A DNA stretch of 64,000 nt from Pseudomonas sp. FEN (GTDB lineage Bacteria > Pseudomonadota > Gammaproteobacteria > Pseudomonadales > Pseudomonadaceae): assembly GCF_904067045.1 (NCBI RefSeq), contig NZ_CAJFDC010000013.1, positions 310,001 to 374,000 on the forward strand. The letters are read 5' to 3'. Under the pieces are notes generated by a model. The model did no database searches, was not told the DNA's origin, and saw nothing but the letters and a program-made list of their open reading frames with translations. Below, piece after piece: positions 27,522-37,418 of this stretch (position 1 is the stretch's first letter; each line of letters starts with the position of its first letter). A program made the position numbers and the translations under genes.

Positions 27522-28748
27522 CTACCCCTTTACACACACCATCTGCCGCAAGGTATGCAGCACATCCACCAACTCGCGCTGGGCATGCATGACTTGGTCG
27601 ATGTCCTTGTACGCCATCGGAATTTCGTCGATCACCGCCGCATCCTTGCGGCACTCCACATGGGCCGTTGCGCGGACCTGATCCTCGACAGTAAACAGTT
27701 GCTTGGCCCGGGTGCGGCTCATGGCCCGACCAGCGCCATGGCTGCAGGAGCAAAACGACTCCTCGTTACCCAGCCCACGCACAATGAAGCTCTTGGCGCC
27801 CATGGAACCGGGAATGATGCCCAACTCGCCCTTCTTCGCCGACACCGCGCCCTTGCGCGTCACCAGGATGTCTTCACCGAAGTGCCTCTCCTTCTGTACA
27901 TAGTTGTGATGGCAGTTCACCGCCTCCAGCGCTACGTCAAAGGGCTTGCTGATCACCTGGCGTGTCGCCGCGATCACTGCCTGCATCATCAGCGCACGGT
28001 TCTGCCGGGCGAAATCCTGGGCCCAGCCGACCGCTTCGACGTAATCGTCAAAATGCTGGCTGCCCTCTTCGAAGTAGGCCAGGTCCCGATCCGGCAAGTC
28101 GGCAATGTGCTCGCGCATATCGGCCCGGGCCAGTTCGATAAACAGGTTGCCAATGGCGTTGCCGACGCCGCGCGAACCGCTGTGCAGCATGAACCAGACG
28201 CGGTTCGCCTCATCCAGGCAGACTTCGATGAAGTGGTTGCCTGAACCCAGGGTCCCCAGGTGGTTGCGGTTGTTGGTCTTCGCTAGCTTGGGGTACTTGT
28301 CGGTGATCGCCTTGAAACGCGACTCCAGCGCCGACCACGCCACATCGGCCGAGGTCGGAATATGATCCCAGGCGCCCTTGTCCCGCCCACCGCGAGTGCC
28401 GCTACGACCATGGGGCACCGCCCGTTCGATGGCTGTACGCAAACCGTGCAGGTTGTCCGGCAGGTCACTGGCGATCAGCGATGTGCAAGCGGCAATCATG
28501 CCGCAACCGATATCCACGCCGACCGCTGCCGGAATGATTGCTCCCATCGTGGGGATCACACTGCCGATGGTCGACCCCTTGCCCAGGTGCACATCCGGCA
28601 TCACCGCCATGTGCTTGAAGATGAACGGCATCTTCGCCGTGTTCATCAACTGCTGACGCGCCTCGGGCTCGACCGGAACACCCTGGGTCCAGAGTTTGAT
28701 CGGCTTGCTGTTGGCAACCTCGAGCATGGTGTAGGTCTGTTCTTGCAT
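27522..28748 (-). CDS. rtcB: RNA-splicing ligase RtcB
   Basis: RtcB joins RNA ends bearing a 3'-phosphate or 2',3'-cyclic phosphate to 5'-hydroxyl ends, using GTP and manganese, through a guanylated histidine. The 408-residue protein shows GVDIGCGM (metal cysteine) at about 75-82, GTLGSGNHFIEV, the HSGSRGVGN motif, and CSHGAGR at about 332-338, whose histidine is the guanylation site. It is the first gene of a leftward operon with a HEAT protein, an unknown protein and an RlaP-like enzyme. A sigma-54 promoter (28848-28863) and divergent rtcR show induced expression. No rtcA cyclase gene is present. Confidence 0.97.
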   Translation of the reverse strand: MQEQTYTMLEVANSKPIKLWTQGVPVEPEARQQLMNTAKMPFIFKHMAVMPDVHLGKGSTIGSVIPTMGAIIPAAVGVDIGCGMIAACTSLIASDLPDNLHGLRTAIERAVPHGRSGTRGGRDKGAWDHIPTSADVAWSALESRFKAITDKYPKLAKTNNRNHLGTLGSGNHFIEVCLDEANRVWFMLHSGSRGVGNAIGNLFIELARADMREHIADLPDRDLAYFEEGSQHFDDYVEAVGWAQDFARQNRALMMQAVIAATRQVISKPFDVALEAVNCHHNYVQKERHFGEDILVTRKGAVSAKKGELGIIPGSMGAKSFIVRGLGNEESFCSCSHGAGRAMSRTRAKQLFTVEDQVRATAHVECRKDAAVIDEIPMAYKDIDQVMHAQRELVDVLHTLRQMVCVKG

Positions 28749-28847
28749 ATTTCATTTCCTGATGGCCGGTACGACGGCCTTATCCTGATTGAGCAGCACG
28801 CTACCGGGACGCTTTCGCTCTACCGTCTTGCCTGCTGACAACGGTAG

Positions 28848-28863
28848 TGCAGCCAAGATGCCA
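28848..28863 (-). promoter_or_regulatory. Sigma-54 promoter of the rtcB operon
   Basis: On the reverse strand TGGCATC-TTGG-CTGCA has the GG and GC pairs at exact -24/-12 spacing. Transcription would start near 28837, about 90 bases before rtcB. The AT-rich stretch behind it (28865-28930) could bend for activation by RtcR. Confidence 0.8.
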
Positions 28864-29009
28864 AGTTTTAAGAAGACAATGAAAATATTTATAACTTATT
28901 GTTTTAAAACAACTTTAAATTTAATAGAGGCTATCTGGTCATTTCAGCAGTGACGGCGGCACTTCCTTTTTCTATCCTTTAATATCTGACTTTATCCTAG
29001 AGCATAAAG

Positions 29010-30668
29010 ATGCTAGCAAAGCGTTGTGTCACCCTCGGCTTTATCGGTTCCACCCTCGATCGCGTCGGCAAGGGCGCCAACCGCTGGAGTCACTGGCGGC
29101 CAAGCGTGGGTTTATGCCAACAGCCTGATTTGCTGGTGCACCGCTTCGAACTGATCCACGGCACCGACGCCCGGGATGTAAGCCTGGCCGAACGGGTACG
29201 CAACGACATTCAGCAGGTATCGCCGGAGACCGAAGTGCGCCTGCACCCCATGACCCTACGCAACCCCTGGGATTTTGAGGAGGTGTACGCCACGCTGCAT
29301 GACTTCACCACCGAATACTCCTTCGACACCGAGCATGAGGAATACCTCGTGCATATCACCACCGGCACCCATGTGGCGCAGATCTGCTGGTTCCTCCTCA
29401 CCGAGGCGCGCTACCTGCCAGCTCGGCTGATCCAGACCTCACCCGCCCGGCACCTGAATGAAGAAGCCCGGGTCATCGGCACCCACGCGCTGATCGACCT
29501 CGATCTGTCCCGTTATGACCGAATCGCCACCCGCTTTACCCACAAGCGCCTTGAGGGACTGGCATTCCTCAAGTCCGGGATCGCCACCCGCAATGCCGCC
29601 TTCAACCGTACCATCGAGCAGATCGAACGCGTAGCCGTACGTTCACGCGCACCAATGCTGCTGATCGGCCCGACCGGCGCGGGCAAGTCTTTTCTCGCCC
29701 GACGTATTTATGAACTCAAGCGCAGCCGGCATCAGATCCAGGGACGGTTTGTCGAGGTCAATTGCGCCACCTTGCGCGGCGACGGTGCCATGTCTGCGCT
29801 GTTCGGCCATATCAAAGGCGCGTTCACTGGCGCGCAAAACAATCGCGAGGGCCTGTTGCGAGCGGCTGACACTGGCCTGCTGTTCCTGGATGAGCTCGGT
29901 GAGCTGGGCCTGGACGAGCAGGTAATGCTGCTCAAGGCCGTCGAGGAGAAACGCTTCTTCCCTCTAGGCTCGGATAAAGAAGTCGACAGCGACTTCCTGA
30001 TCATTGCCGGCACCCATCGCGACCTGCGTAGCCGTGTTGCCGAAGGCCTGTTTCGTGAAGACTTGTACGCCCGAATCAACCTGTGGACCTTCGACCTGCC
30101 GGGACTCGCGGGTAGACGAGAAGACATCGAGCCGAACCTGGATTTCGAACTGGAACGTCACGCTCGGGAGCAGGGTCATCTGGCGCGCTTCAACGCCGAA
30201 GCCCGGCGCCGCTACCTGACATTCGCCTGTTCCAGTGAAGCGAGCTGGCTCGGCAACTTCCGTGAGTTGTCGGCCTCGATCACGAGAATGGCCACCCTGG
30301 CAGACAGCGGGCGTATCGATGAAGCCCAAGTCGAGGACGAGATAGAACGCCTGCGTCGCGCCTGGGGCCTGGCGGAACCGCAGGACGCCCTGGATCAGCT
30401 ACTCGGAGAAAATACCCGGGAATTCGACCTGTTCGATCGCTTGCAACTGAAAGCCGTGATCGAAATCTGCCGCCGGGCCAGCAGCCTGTCGGATGCCGGA
30501 CGCCAACTGTTCAACGCCTCTCGCCAGACCAAGACCAATCCGAACGACGCCGACCGCCTGCGCAAATACCTGGCGCGATTTGGCCTGTACTGGAAGCAAC
30601 TGAACAACGGGAACGAAGTTTTTAACTCAGAGAACAGTGAGCATCTGCGCAAAAAAACGGTGCAGTGA
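29010..30668 (+). CDS. rtcR: RtcR, sigma-54-dependent activator of the RNA-repair operon
   Basis: The 552-residue protein has three parts. Residues 1-180 are the RtcR-specific sensing domain, a CARF-type fold thought to detect damaged RNA ends. The AAA+ domain follows, with Walker A GPTGAGKS at about 219-226, the sigma-54 contact loop GAFTGA near 270, and Walker B LLFLDELGEL near 290. The C-terminal end holds a helix-turn-helix. It is divergent from rtcB and should activate the promoter at 28848-28863. The ATG at 29010 gives the family start (VTLGFIGSTLDR close to the N-terminus), although its ribosome-binding site is weak. Confidence 0.95.
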   Translation: MLAKRCVTLGFIGSTLDRVGKGANRWSHWRPSVGLCQQPDLLVHRFELIHGTDARDVSLAERVRNDIQQVSPETEVRLHPMTLRNPWDFEEVYATLHDFTTEYSFDTEHEEYLVHITTGTHVAQICWFLLTEARYLPARLIQTSPARHLNEEARVIGTHALIDLDLSRYDRIATRFTHKRLEGLAFLKSGIATRNAAFNRTIEQIERVAVRSRAPMLLIGPTGAGKSFLARRIYELKRSRHQIQGRFVEVNCATLRGDGAMSALFGHIKGAFTGAQNNREGLLRAADTGLLFLDELGELGLDEQVMLLKAVEEKRFFPLGSDKEVDSDFLIIAGTHRDLRSRVAEGLFREDLYARINLWTFDLPGLAGRREDIEPNLDFELERHAREQGHLARFNAEARRRYLTFACSSEASWLGNFRELSASITRMATLADSGRIDEAQVEDEIERLRRAWGLAEPQDALDQLLGENTREFDLFDRLQLKAVIEICRRASSLSDAGRQLFNASRQTKTNPNDADRLRKYLARFGLYWKQLNNGNEVFNSENSEHLRKKTVQ

Positions 30669-30791
30669 CGTTTTTTCAGCGTCCAAACGCCGCTTTCCGT
30701 ATTACCCTCGCGGTATCCGTCTACGATTCTGTAAGAACGGTCACAATGGAATCTGACCGCCCCCAACAAGAACAGCAAGAGAGAACCGTCC

Positions 30792-31232
30792 ATGAAAACC
30801 GTCGCAGAGCTGTTGAAACTCAAGGGTAGCCAGCATCAGGGGGTCCATACGATCGCCCACAACCATACGGTGTTCGAAGCACTGATTTTGATGGCTTCGA
30901 AAAATGTCGGCGCCCTTCCGGTACTCGAAGACGGCCAGGTAGTGGGCATCATCAGCGAACGCGATTACGCCCGCAAAGTAATCCTCCACGGGCTCAGTTC
31001 GGTCACCACCAAGGTCCACGAGATCATGAATGCCCCGGTGATCACCGTGGACTCGCACCAGACGGTGGAGTCCTGCATGAGCATCATGACCGACAAGCAT
31101 CTGCGCCATCTTCCAGTGGTTGAAGGCGGACAACTGATCGGCCTGCTGTCCATCGGCGACCTGGTGAAGGAAGCCATTGCCGAACAGGCCGACCTGATCC
31201 GACAACTGGAACAGTACATTCGCGGCGAATAG
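30792..31232 (+). CDS. CBS-domain pair protein
   Basis: A 146-residue protein made almost entirely of two CBS domains, about residues 10-65 (FEALILMASKNVGALPVLED, then VVGIISERDYARK) and 75-130 (VESCMSIMTDKHLRHLPVVE, then LIGLLSIGDLVK). Such proteins bind adenine nucleotides such as AMP, ATP or SAM and act as cytoplasmic energy sensors. No partner domain is fused and no regulatory target is adjacent. AGAGAG lies at a good distance before the ATG. A REP palindrome follows 18 bases after the stop. Confidence 0.92.
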   Translation: MKTVAELLKLKGSQHQGVHTIAHNHTVFEALILMASKNVGALPVLEDGQVVGIISERDYARKVILHGLSSVTTKVHEIMNAPVITVDSHQTVESCMSIMTDKHLRHLPVVEGGQLIGLLSIGDLVKEAIAEQADLIRQLEQYIRGE

Positions 31233-31250
31233 GTTCAACCACAAACCATC

Positions 31251-31337
31251 GTAGGAGCGAGCTTGCTCGCGATAGACTTGAGAGCAGCATGGCGTTTCAG
31301 CTACCCACGCCATGCTTGAGTTCATCGCGAGCCCCCC
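31251..31337. repeat. REP palindrome / degenerate REPIN
   Basis: GTAGGAGCGAGCTTGCTCGC at 31251-31270 is the classic REP sequence of fluorescent pseudomonads. A degenerate inverted partner (CATCGCGAGCC) lies near 31323-31333, around a further palindrome (CATGGCGT...ACGCCATG). The whole looks like one REPIN. The remaining bases to 31611 hold no gene and are probably the promoter area of the glycosyltransferase pair. Confidence 0.8.
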
Positions 31338-31611
31338 AAGCAACGACCCCCTCCACGGGCGCCCAACAAAGTATTACAAAATGTTTATGAAACCCCACTA
31401 GTACGGGGCTCCTGGCGCTCTTTCCAATTTTTTCACAACCCTTTCACCTCGCTCCCACCTGTGCGTCTCTACATTCCCCTGCGTCCTCGCCCGGTCTTGT
31501 CTATCCTTTACAGTTTTTAAACATCAACACCCTGGATTGGGCCCTCAAGTACATGCATTGTGCGTGATCCGCTTAAACCCCAGCCGCGGCGCTCACCGCT
31601 AAGGTCGACTC

Positions 31612-33303
31612 ATGAACCCTCACGTATTCCCTCTCTCCGCCGCAACGCTCAGGCGCTGGTCCGTACCGCTCCTGATACTGGCCTTCGCGGTGTTCTACCT
31701 GCTGCCCATGACGGGCCACGGTTTGTGGATTCCCGACGAACCCCGCTACGCCCAGATCGGTCAGGAGATGTTGTTGAGCGGCAACTGGACCTCTCCACAT
31801 TTCATGGGCTTGCGCTACTTCGAAAAGCCCATCGCCGGCTACTGGATGATTGCCATCGGCCAGGCAATATTTGGTGACAACCTTTTCGGGGTGCGGGTGG
31901 CGTCGGCCGTGGCCACTGGCCTCAGCGTGCTATTGACGTACCTGATCGCCCGGCGCCTGTGGAACGATCCGCGCAAGAGCTTCGCCTCGGCCTTGCTGTT
32001 CATGAGTTTCGGCCTGATTGCCGGACAAGCCAGCTATGCCAACCTCGACCCGCAGTTCACCCTGTGGTCGAACCTGAGCCTCTTTGCCTTCTGGTTCGCG
32101 GTCGACAGCAGCGAGCGACGCCATCGCCTGTACGCCTGGGCCGGACTCGGCCTGGCTTGCGGCATGGGTTTCCTGACCAAGGGTTTCCTGGCCCTGCTGT
32201 TACCGGTACTGATCGCCCTGCCCTACATGGTCTGGCAGCGCCGCCTGGGTGAACTGTTGCGCTATGGCCCGCTGGCCGTGGTAGTGGCGATCATCATTGC
32301 CCTGCCCTGGGTGCTGGCGGTCAATGCCCAGGAGCCCGACTACTGGAATTTCTTCTTCTGGCACGAACACATCCAGCGCTTTGCCGGGGACAACGCCCAG
32401 CACGCCCGGCCCTGGTGGTTCTACCTGCCGCTGCTGGTGGTGTCCTGCCTGCCATGGTCGGTGCTGCTGCTGCCGACATTCAAGCAAGCCTGGGCAGAGA
32501 AGCGCCAGCCCGGTACCGGTTTCCTGTGGTTGTGGTTCCTGTTGCCCCTGGCCTTTTTCAGCCTGAGCCGAGGCAAACTGCCGACCTACATCATGCCGTG
32601 CCTGTTGCCACTGGCCCTGATGATGGGCAATGCGCTGATCGATCGCGTGGCCCGCGCCGAAGGCCGGCTGTTGCGGATCAATGGCTGGCTCAACCTGATC
32701 CTCGGCGTGGTAGCCCTGGCCGCCTTGATCTACCTGCAAACCAGCCGTTCGATCTACGCCAACAGCCACGCGGAAGTCTTCAATCTCTCGCTGGTGTTCA
32801 TCATGCTGATGGGCTGGATCATCGCCAACGCCCTGCAAGCGCTACGCCCGCTGACCCTCTGGGCCATGCCGGCGCTGGGGATCGGCTTGCTGGTGGCGCT
32901 GCTGCCGGCGGGCATGCCGGCCAATATTATCAACGACAAGATGCCGGACCAATTTATTGCAGAACATGTCGAAGAATTGCGCCAGACCAACCGCCTATTG
33001 AGCAACGAACTGGGGGCGGCCTCCGCCCTGGCCTGGCGTCTGCAACGTCCGCGAGTGGATTTGTTCAACACAGCGGGTGAATTGAAGTACGGTCTCGACT
33101 ATCCTGACGCCGCCGAGCGGAAGGTCACCTCCGCCAGCATCGAACAATGGATGACTGAAGCCCGTAAACAAGGCTCGGTCGGTGTAGTCATGCGCGTCAA
33201 GAGCGTGGACGAAATACGTGAAGTCGAGCAGCTCCCACTGGACGGCAAGCGTTATCAAAAGGGTAATACCATCATCATGATCTTCCCGCAGACCCAACCA
33301 TGA
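31612..33303 (+). CDS. GT83/PMT-type membrane glycosyltransferase (ArnT-like)
   Basis: A 563-residue polytopic inner-membrane protein of the lipid-carrier-dependent glycosyltransferase group that includes ArnT. The first periplasmic loop has the catalytic acidic motif [14 protein letters not shown] and then [15 protein letters not shown], both family hallmarks; about 12 hydrophobic helices follow, then a soluble C-terminal domain. It should transfer a sugar from a polyprenyl phosphate to a periplasmic acceptor such as lipid A or another glycan. No arn genes are nearby, so ArnT identity is unsupported. Its stop overlaps the next start by 4 bases (ATGA). Confidence 0.88.
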   Translation: MNPHVFPLSAATLRRWSVPLLILAFAVFYLLPMTGHGLWIPDEPRYAQIGQEMLLSGNWTSPHFMGLRYFEKPIAGYWMIAIGQAIFGDNLFGVRVASAVATGLSVLLTYLIARRLWNDPRKSFASALLFMSFGLIAGQASYANLDPQFTLWSNLSLFAFWFAVDSSERRHRLYAWAGLGLACGMGFLTKGFLALLLPVLIALPYMVWQRRLGELLRYGPLAVVVAIIIALPWVLAVNAQEPDYWNFFFWHEHIQRFAGDNAQHARPWWFYLPLLVVSCLPWSVLLLPTFKQAWAEKRQPGTGFLWLWFLLPLAFFSLSRGKLPTYIMPCLLPLALMMGNALIDRVARAEGRLLRINGWLNLILGVVALAALIYLQTSRSIYANSHAEVFNLSLVFIMLMGWIIANALQALRPLTLWAMPALGIGLLVALLPAGMPANIINDKMPDQFIAEHVEELRQTNRLLSNELGAASALAWRLQRPRVDLFNTAGELKYGLDYPDAAERKVTSASIEQWMTEARKQGSVGVVMRVKSVDEIREVEQLPLDGKRYQKGNTIIMIFPQTQP

Positions 33304-34841
33304 ATCAGAGTTTCTGGAAAACAGACAAGGGCGCGCTGACGCTCCTGCTTATCGTATCGGCCATCCTTCTGCTGGTGGGCCTTGGCCAACGAGAGTTGTG
33401 GGGCGCGGAAACCCGCTGGGCCAACATTGCCCTGCAGATGCTGCAGTCGGGCAACTATTTCGACCCCTACCTCAGGGGCTCGCCCTATTACGACAAGCCA
33501 CTACCGTCCTATTGGCTGATCACCGCCAGCGCTGGGCTGATGGGTGGCCTGGGCCACTGGTCGTTGCGCCTGTCGTCGGTGATTGCCGCCTGGCTGACGG
33601 TCTGGCTGGTCTATCTGATCGGCGAGCGTCTGTGGCGCAAAGGCACTGGCCTGATCGCTGGCTGGATGCTGGCCACCACCTTCTATTTCGTATTCTGGGC
33701 ACGAGTGGCGACCGCTGACATCCTCACGGTGTTCGGCGTGGTCGCGGCCATCTGGTGGTACTGGCGCGGGCCGGATGACACCCGCCTGGGCCGCTACACG
33801 GTGTTTTTCCTGATCCTGGCCCTGACTTCACTGCTCAAGGGGCTGATCGGCTTCGTCCTGCCGGGACTGATCCTGCTGCCGCACGTGCTGGCCGACGGGC
33901 GCTGGAAGCGTCACCTCAACCCACGCGTGTTCGTCGCCCTGGCCATTGCCGGCGCGCTGTACGCCATCCCGTTCGTGCTGTCGCATTTCTATGGTTCGCC
34001 GACCTACAGCGAGAGCGGCCTGGCGCTGGTATTCAGGGAAAACGTGGTCCGGTTCTTCAACCCCTTCGACCATATGGGCCCGATCTACACCTACCTGATC
34101 TACCTGCCGGCCTACACCTTGCCCTGGGCACCGTTCTGGATGCTCGGCCTGTGGGTCGCCCTACGCCAATGGAAGAAGATCGAGCCCAACACCCGCTGGC
34201 TGGTCTGGGCACTGGGGCTGTTGTTCCTGTTCTTCACCCTCAGCGGTAGCCGACGCAGCTACTACGTGCTGCCTCTGGTGCCATTCGCCCAATTGCTGGC
34301 GGCCTGGTGGGTGACCCGGCGCCTCGAAGAGAAACGCGCGGCCGGCAAGGTCGCCGGTCCCGGCTGGGCGAAAGGCTTTGGGGCCGCGGCGCTGCTCCTG
34401 GTGCTGGTGATCGGCGTGCTCTACCCGTGGACCAACGGCGGCGGCGGCGTGATCAAGTTCGCCGATGACGTAAAGGCCAAGGCGACCCAGCAAATGCCCT
34501 GGAATGAATGGAAAATGGTCATGATCGAGATCGACAACAAAGTGCCGATGTACATGAACAACCAGGGCACGCCGTTCTACTACGTCAATAACTCCCAGGA
34601 CTACCCACGTACCGGCGACAGCGCTGCATTCATGGCCTGGCTGGAGAAAACCAGCGGCCAACGCTGGGACCCGTCACGTACCCTGATCGTCACCAGCTAC
34701 AGCAAACACGACGAAGTGCCGTTGAGCTACCTGGCGGCCGACCATGAGGTGGTGACCACCGAGCTCACCAATGGCGCGCGGATTGCCAAGAAGAAAGAAA
34801 GTGGCAGCGTGGCCTACATCCCCAAGGCCAAGGGTCTTTAG
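33300..34841 (+). CDS. Second GT83/PMT-type membrane glycosyltransferase
   Basis: A 513-residue relative of the upstream gene with the same plan: one N-terminal helix, the loop motif [13 protein letters not shown], then [14 protein letters not shown], many transmembrane helices, and a periplasmic C-terminal domain. It overlaps the previous gene by four bases, so translation is coupled and the pair may act in sequence or as a heterodimer. In this copy the motif reads AETRW rather than PDEPRY; the Glu is kept. An intrinsic terminator follows at 34851. Confidence 0.87.
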   Translation: MNQSFWKTDKGALTLLLIVSAILLLVGLGQRELWGAETRWANIALQMLQSGNYFDPYLRGSPYYDKPLPSYWLITASAGLMGGLGHWSLRLSSVIAAWLTVWLVYLIGERLWRKGTGLIAGWMLATTFYFVFWARVATADILTVFGVVAAIWWYWRGPDDTRLGRYTVFFLILALTSLLKGLIGFVLPGLILLPHVLADGRWKRHLNPRVFVALAIAGALYAIPFVLSHFYGSPTYSESGLALVFRENVVRFFNPFDHMGPIYTYLIYLPAYTLPWAPFWMLGLWVALRQWKKIEPNTRWLVWALGLLFLFFTLSGSRRSYYVLPLVPFAQLLAAWWVTRRLEEKRAAGKVAGPGWAKGFGAAALLLVLVIGVLYPWTNGGGGVIKFADDVKAKATQQMPWNEWKMVMIEIDNKVPMYMNNQGTPFYYVNNSQDYPRTGDSAAFMAWLEKTSGQRWDPSRTLIVTSYSKHDEVPLSYLAADHEVVTTELTNGARIAKKKESGSVAYIPKAKGL

Positions 34842-34850
34842 CCAAAAGCA

Positions 34851-34874
34851 AGGGCACCGAAAGGTGCCCTTTTT
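34851..34874 (+). terminator. Intrinsic terminator of the glycosyltransferase pair
   Basis: AGGGCACC-GAAA-GGTGCCCT forms an 8-base-pair stem with a stable GAAA loop and is followed by TTTT. Confidence 0.9.
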
Positions 34875-34887
34875 GCAAGGAAGCGCG

Positions 34888-35412
34888 ATGAAACCCAATA
34901 TACGGACATGCCCTCTTCCCGCCGACTCGGCCATCCATCAGTACCTGCCGGGGGCGAGCTTCGTCGATAGCCACTGCGTGGACGTCGACAACACCGAGCG
35001 CACTGCCCTGCGACATGCCTTGAACCTGATGTCTATGACACCAGCCTGGATCGACAGCCTGATGGGTTTGCGCAATCGTCTTGTGCGGATGTTCGGGCTC
35101 AAGGACCTTGGGCGCCTGACCCGGATCGACCTGTCCAGGGATGATGCGTCCTATGACGTAAATGATCGGGTGGGTATCTTCACCCTGATCGCCAATCGAC
35201 CCGACGAGGTGGTACTCGCCGATCGGGACAAGCACCTGGACGTCTACCTGACGCTCAACCGCTCGGCCATGACGCCGGAGGGTACACGGACGATCACCCT
35301 GTCGACGGTGGTGCGTACACATAATCGCCTGGGCAAGCTCTACATGCTTCCTGTGGGGCCTTTTCACCGGGTTATCGTGCCGATCACCCTGAAGAACATC
35401 GCCCGATTCTAA
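34888..35412 (+). CDS. DUF2867 family protein
   Basis: The 174-residue soluble protein has the compact alpha-beta pattern of DUF2867: HQYLPGASFVDSHCVDVD near the start, a central helix WIDSLMGLRNRLVRMFGLK, and strands such as VVLADRDKHLDVYLTLN and GPFHRVIVPITLKNIAR. Function is unknown. The start at 34888 is set by CAAGGA ahead of it; the frame extends further upstream but would run back across the terminator of the preceding gene. It stands alone after that terminator. The 96 bases behind it hold no clear feature. Confidence 0.82.
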   Translation: MKPNIRTCPLPADSAIHQYLPGASFVDSHCVDVDNTERTALRHALNLMSMTPAWIDSLMGLRNRLVRMFGLKDLGRLTRIDLSRDDASYDVNDRVGIFTLIANRPDEVVLADRDKHLDVYLTLNRSAMTPEGTRTITLSTVVRTHNRLGKLYMLPVGPFHRVIVPITLKNIARF

Positions 35413-35508
35413 ACGAGTAGCCAGAGAGTTCCGGCTACCAGCAATGGCGCTGCCGAATGTGACATCGCCATCGCCGGCAAGCCGGCGCCCACAGGTTACG
35501 CGTGAGCC

Positions 35509-37236
35509 TCAGTATCCCAGCGACAGCCCCGTATTACGACGCGGATCGTTCGCCCCATAGAAGCGGTTGTTGCCCACCGGCTTGCCACCGAGCGACGGTG
35601 CGCCGACCAGGATTGCCGCCAGGTGATTCGCGTCCTGGGGACCGGCAAACTTGTGGCCCCAGCTTTCGAGGATCTTGCGGGTATCCGGGCTGAGCGCGAA
35701 ATTCTCCAGGTTGGTGGTCTCCGGCATCCACTGCTGATGGAAACGCGGCGCGTCCACCGCTTCCTGAATGTTCATCCCGTAGTCGATCACATTGAGCATG
35801 GTCAGCAAGGTCGCGGTGATAATCCGACTGCCGCCGGGCGTACCCACCACCATGACCGCCTTGCCATCCTTGGTGACGATGGTCGGGCTCATCGATGACA
35901 GCGGCGTTTTCCCCGGCGCGATGGCATTGGCTTCGCCCTGTACCAGGCCGTACATGTTCGGTACGCCGACCTTGGAGGTGAAGTCGTCCATCTCATCGTT
36001 GAGGATGACCCCGGTCTTGCTCGCCATGACGCCGGCACCGAACCAGTCGTTGAGGGTGTAGGTCACCGACACCGCGTTGCCCCACTTATCGACGATCGAG
36101 TAATGGGTGGTGTTGTTGCCTTCATGGGGCGCCACACCGGGCTTGATGTCCTGGGAGATTCCGGCCTTCTGGGGTTCGATGGCCGCCCGCAGCTTCTCGG
36201 CGTAGCCCTTGTCCAGCAGGTGCGCCACCGGGTTCTTGACGAAATCGGGGTCTCCCAGGTAACTGTTGCGGTCGACGTAGGCGTGACGCATGGCTTCGAT
36301 CTGATAGTGCAGGCCCTGGGCCGAGTGGTAGCCCAGGTCCGCCATCGGATAGCCTTCGAGGATGTTCATGATCTCGCAGATCACCACGCCGCCGGAACTC
36401 GGTGGTGGTGCCGAGACCACGTGGTAGCCACGGTAATCGCACTCTATGGGCGCCAGCTCGCGGGGCTTGTACTTGTCGAGGTCAGCCTGGGTGATGATGC
36501 CCTTGCCGGCTTGACTTGAGTCGACGATAGCCTTGCCGACCCAGCCCTTGTAGAAGCCGTCACGGCCCTTGGCGGAAATTTCCTTGAGGGTTTTGGCCAG
36601 GTCTTTCTGTACCAGCTTCTGGCCGACCCGCATCGGCTCGCCCTTGCTCAGAAAGATCGAGCCCGAATCGTGAATGTCTTTCTTGAACTCGTCGGTGGCG
36701 GTGTGCAGCAGGTCGATATCGCCCTGCTCAAGCACAAAGCCTTCATCCGCCAGCTTGATGGCGGGAGCCATGACCTGTGCGCGTTTTTTCGTGCCGTATT
36801 TTTCCAGCGCCAACTCCATACCCGAGACGGTCCCGGGTACGCCAACCGCCAGATGTCCTTTCGAACTCAGGTCAGGAACGACATTGCCATCCTTGTCCAG
36901 GTACATATTGGCCGTGGCGGCCAGCGGGGCTTTTTCGCGGAAATCGAGGAAGGTCTTGCGGCCATCGGCCAACTGTACTGTCATGAAGCCGCCGCCGCCC
37001 AGGTTACCGGCTGCCGGATAGACCACCGCCAGCGCATAACCGACGGCGACCACGGCATCGACCGCATTGCCGCCGGACTTGAGCACATCGACACCGACAT
37101 GGGTAGCCAGGTGCTGCGCCGTGACCACCATGCCATTCTCGCCCGCGACCGGAGCCTGGGAAGCAGCCTGTACAGGGGAAAACACCAGGATCAGCGCCGT
37201 CGCCAGGAGCGAACGCGCAAGGGGTTCAAACATCAT
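35509..37236 (-). CDS. ggt: Gamma-glutamyltransferase precursor
   Basis: The 575-residue protein is the periplasmic enzyme that cleaves glutathione and other gamma-glutamyl compounds. It has a Sec signal peptide (ATALILVFSPVQA, cleavage near residue 24) and belongs to the self-processing Ntn hydrolases. The catalytic threonine is the second one in NNTTHYSIVDKWGNAV, near residue 375, where the chain splits into large and small subunits. The small-subunit marks NDEMDDFTSK and PLSSMSPTIV are present. AGAGAG precedes the double ATG. It is a single gene with no close partner. Confidence 0.95.
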   Translation of the reverse strand: MMFEPLARSLLATALILVFSPVQAASQAPVAGENGMVVTAQHLATHVGVDVLKSGGNAVDAVVAVGYALAVVYPAAGNLGGGGFMTVQLADGRKTFLDFREKAPLAATANMYLDKDGNVVPDLSSKGHLAVGVPGTVSGMELALEKYGTKKRAQVMAPAIKLADEGFVLEQGDIDLLHTATDEFKKDIHDSGSIFLSKGEPMRVGQKLVQKDLAKTLKEISAKGRDGFYKGWVGKAIVDSSQAGKGIITQADLDKYKPRELAPIECDYRGYHVVSAPPPSSGGVVICEIMNILEGYPMADLGYHSAQGLHYQIEAMRHAYVDRNSYLGDPDFVKNPVAHLLDKGYAEKLRAAIEPQKAGISQDIKPGVAPHEGNNTTHYSIVDKWGNAVSVTYTLNDWFGAGVMASKTGVILNDEMDDFTSKVGVPNMYGLVQGEANAIAPGKTPLSSMSPTIVTKDGKAVMVVGTPGGSRIITATLLTMLNVIDYGMNIQEAVDAPRFHQQWMPETTNLENFALSPDTRKILESWGHKFAGPQDANHLAAILVGAPSLGGKPVGNNRFYGANDPRRNTGLSLGY

Positions 37237-37418
37237 GAGCCGACTCTCTTGTTGTTATTTGTAGGGAACGCGGACTCCCGTCCGCGCGGCCCTTATCAAG
37301 GTAGTCGCTATCGGCGCTATTCACCTGATACCAATGCCCGACTTTTTCAGCATGCCACGCTGCACAGTGGCACGTGGCGATCACTGGATACCGTCGGACA
37401 CTCAGCCCCGGGACCCGG

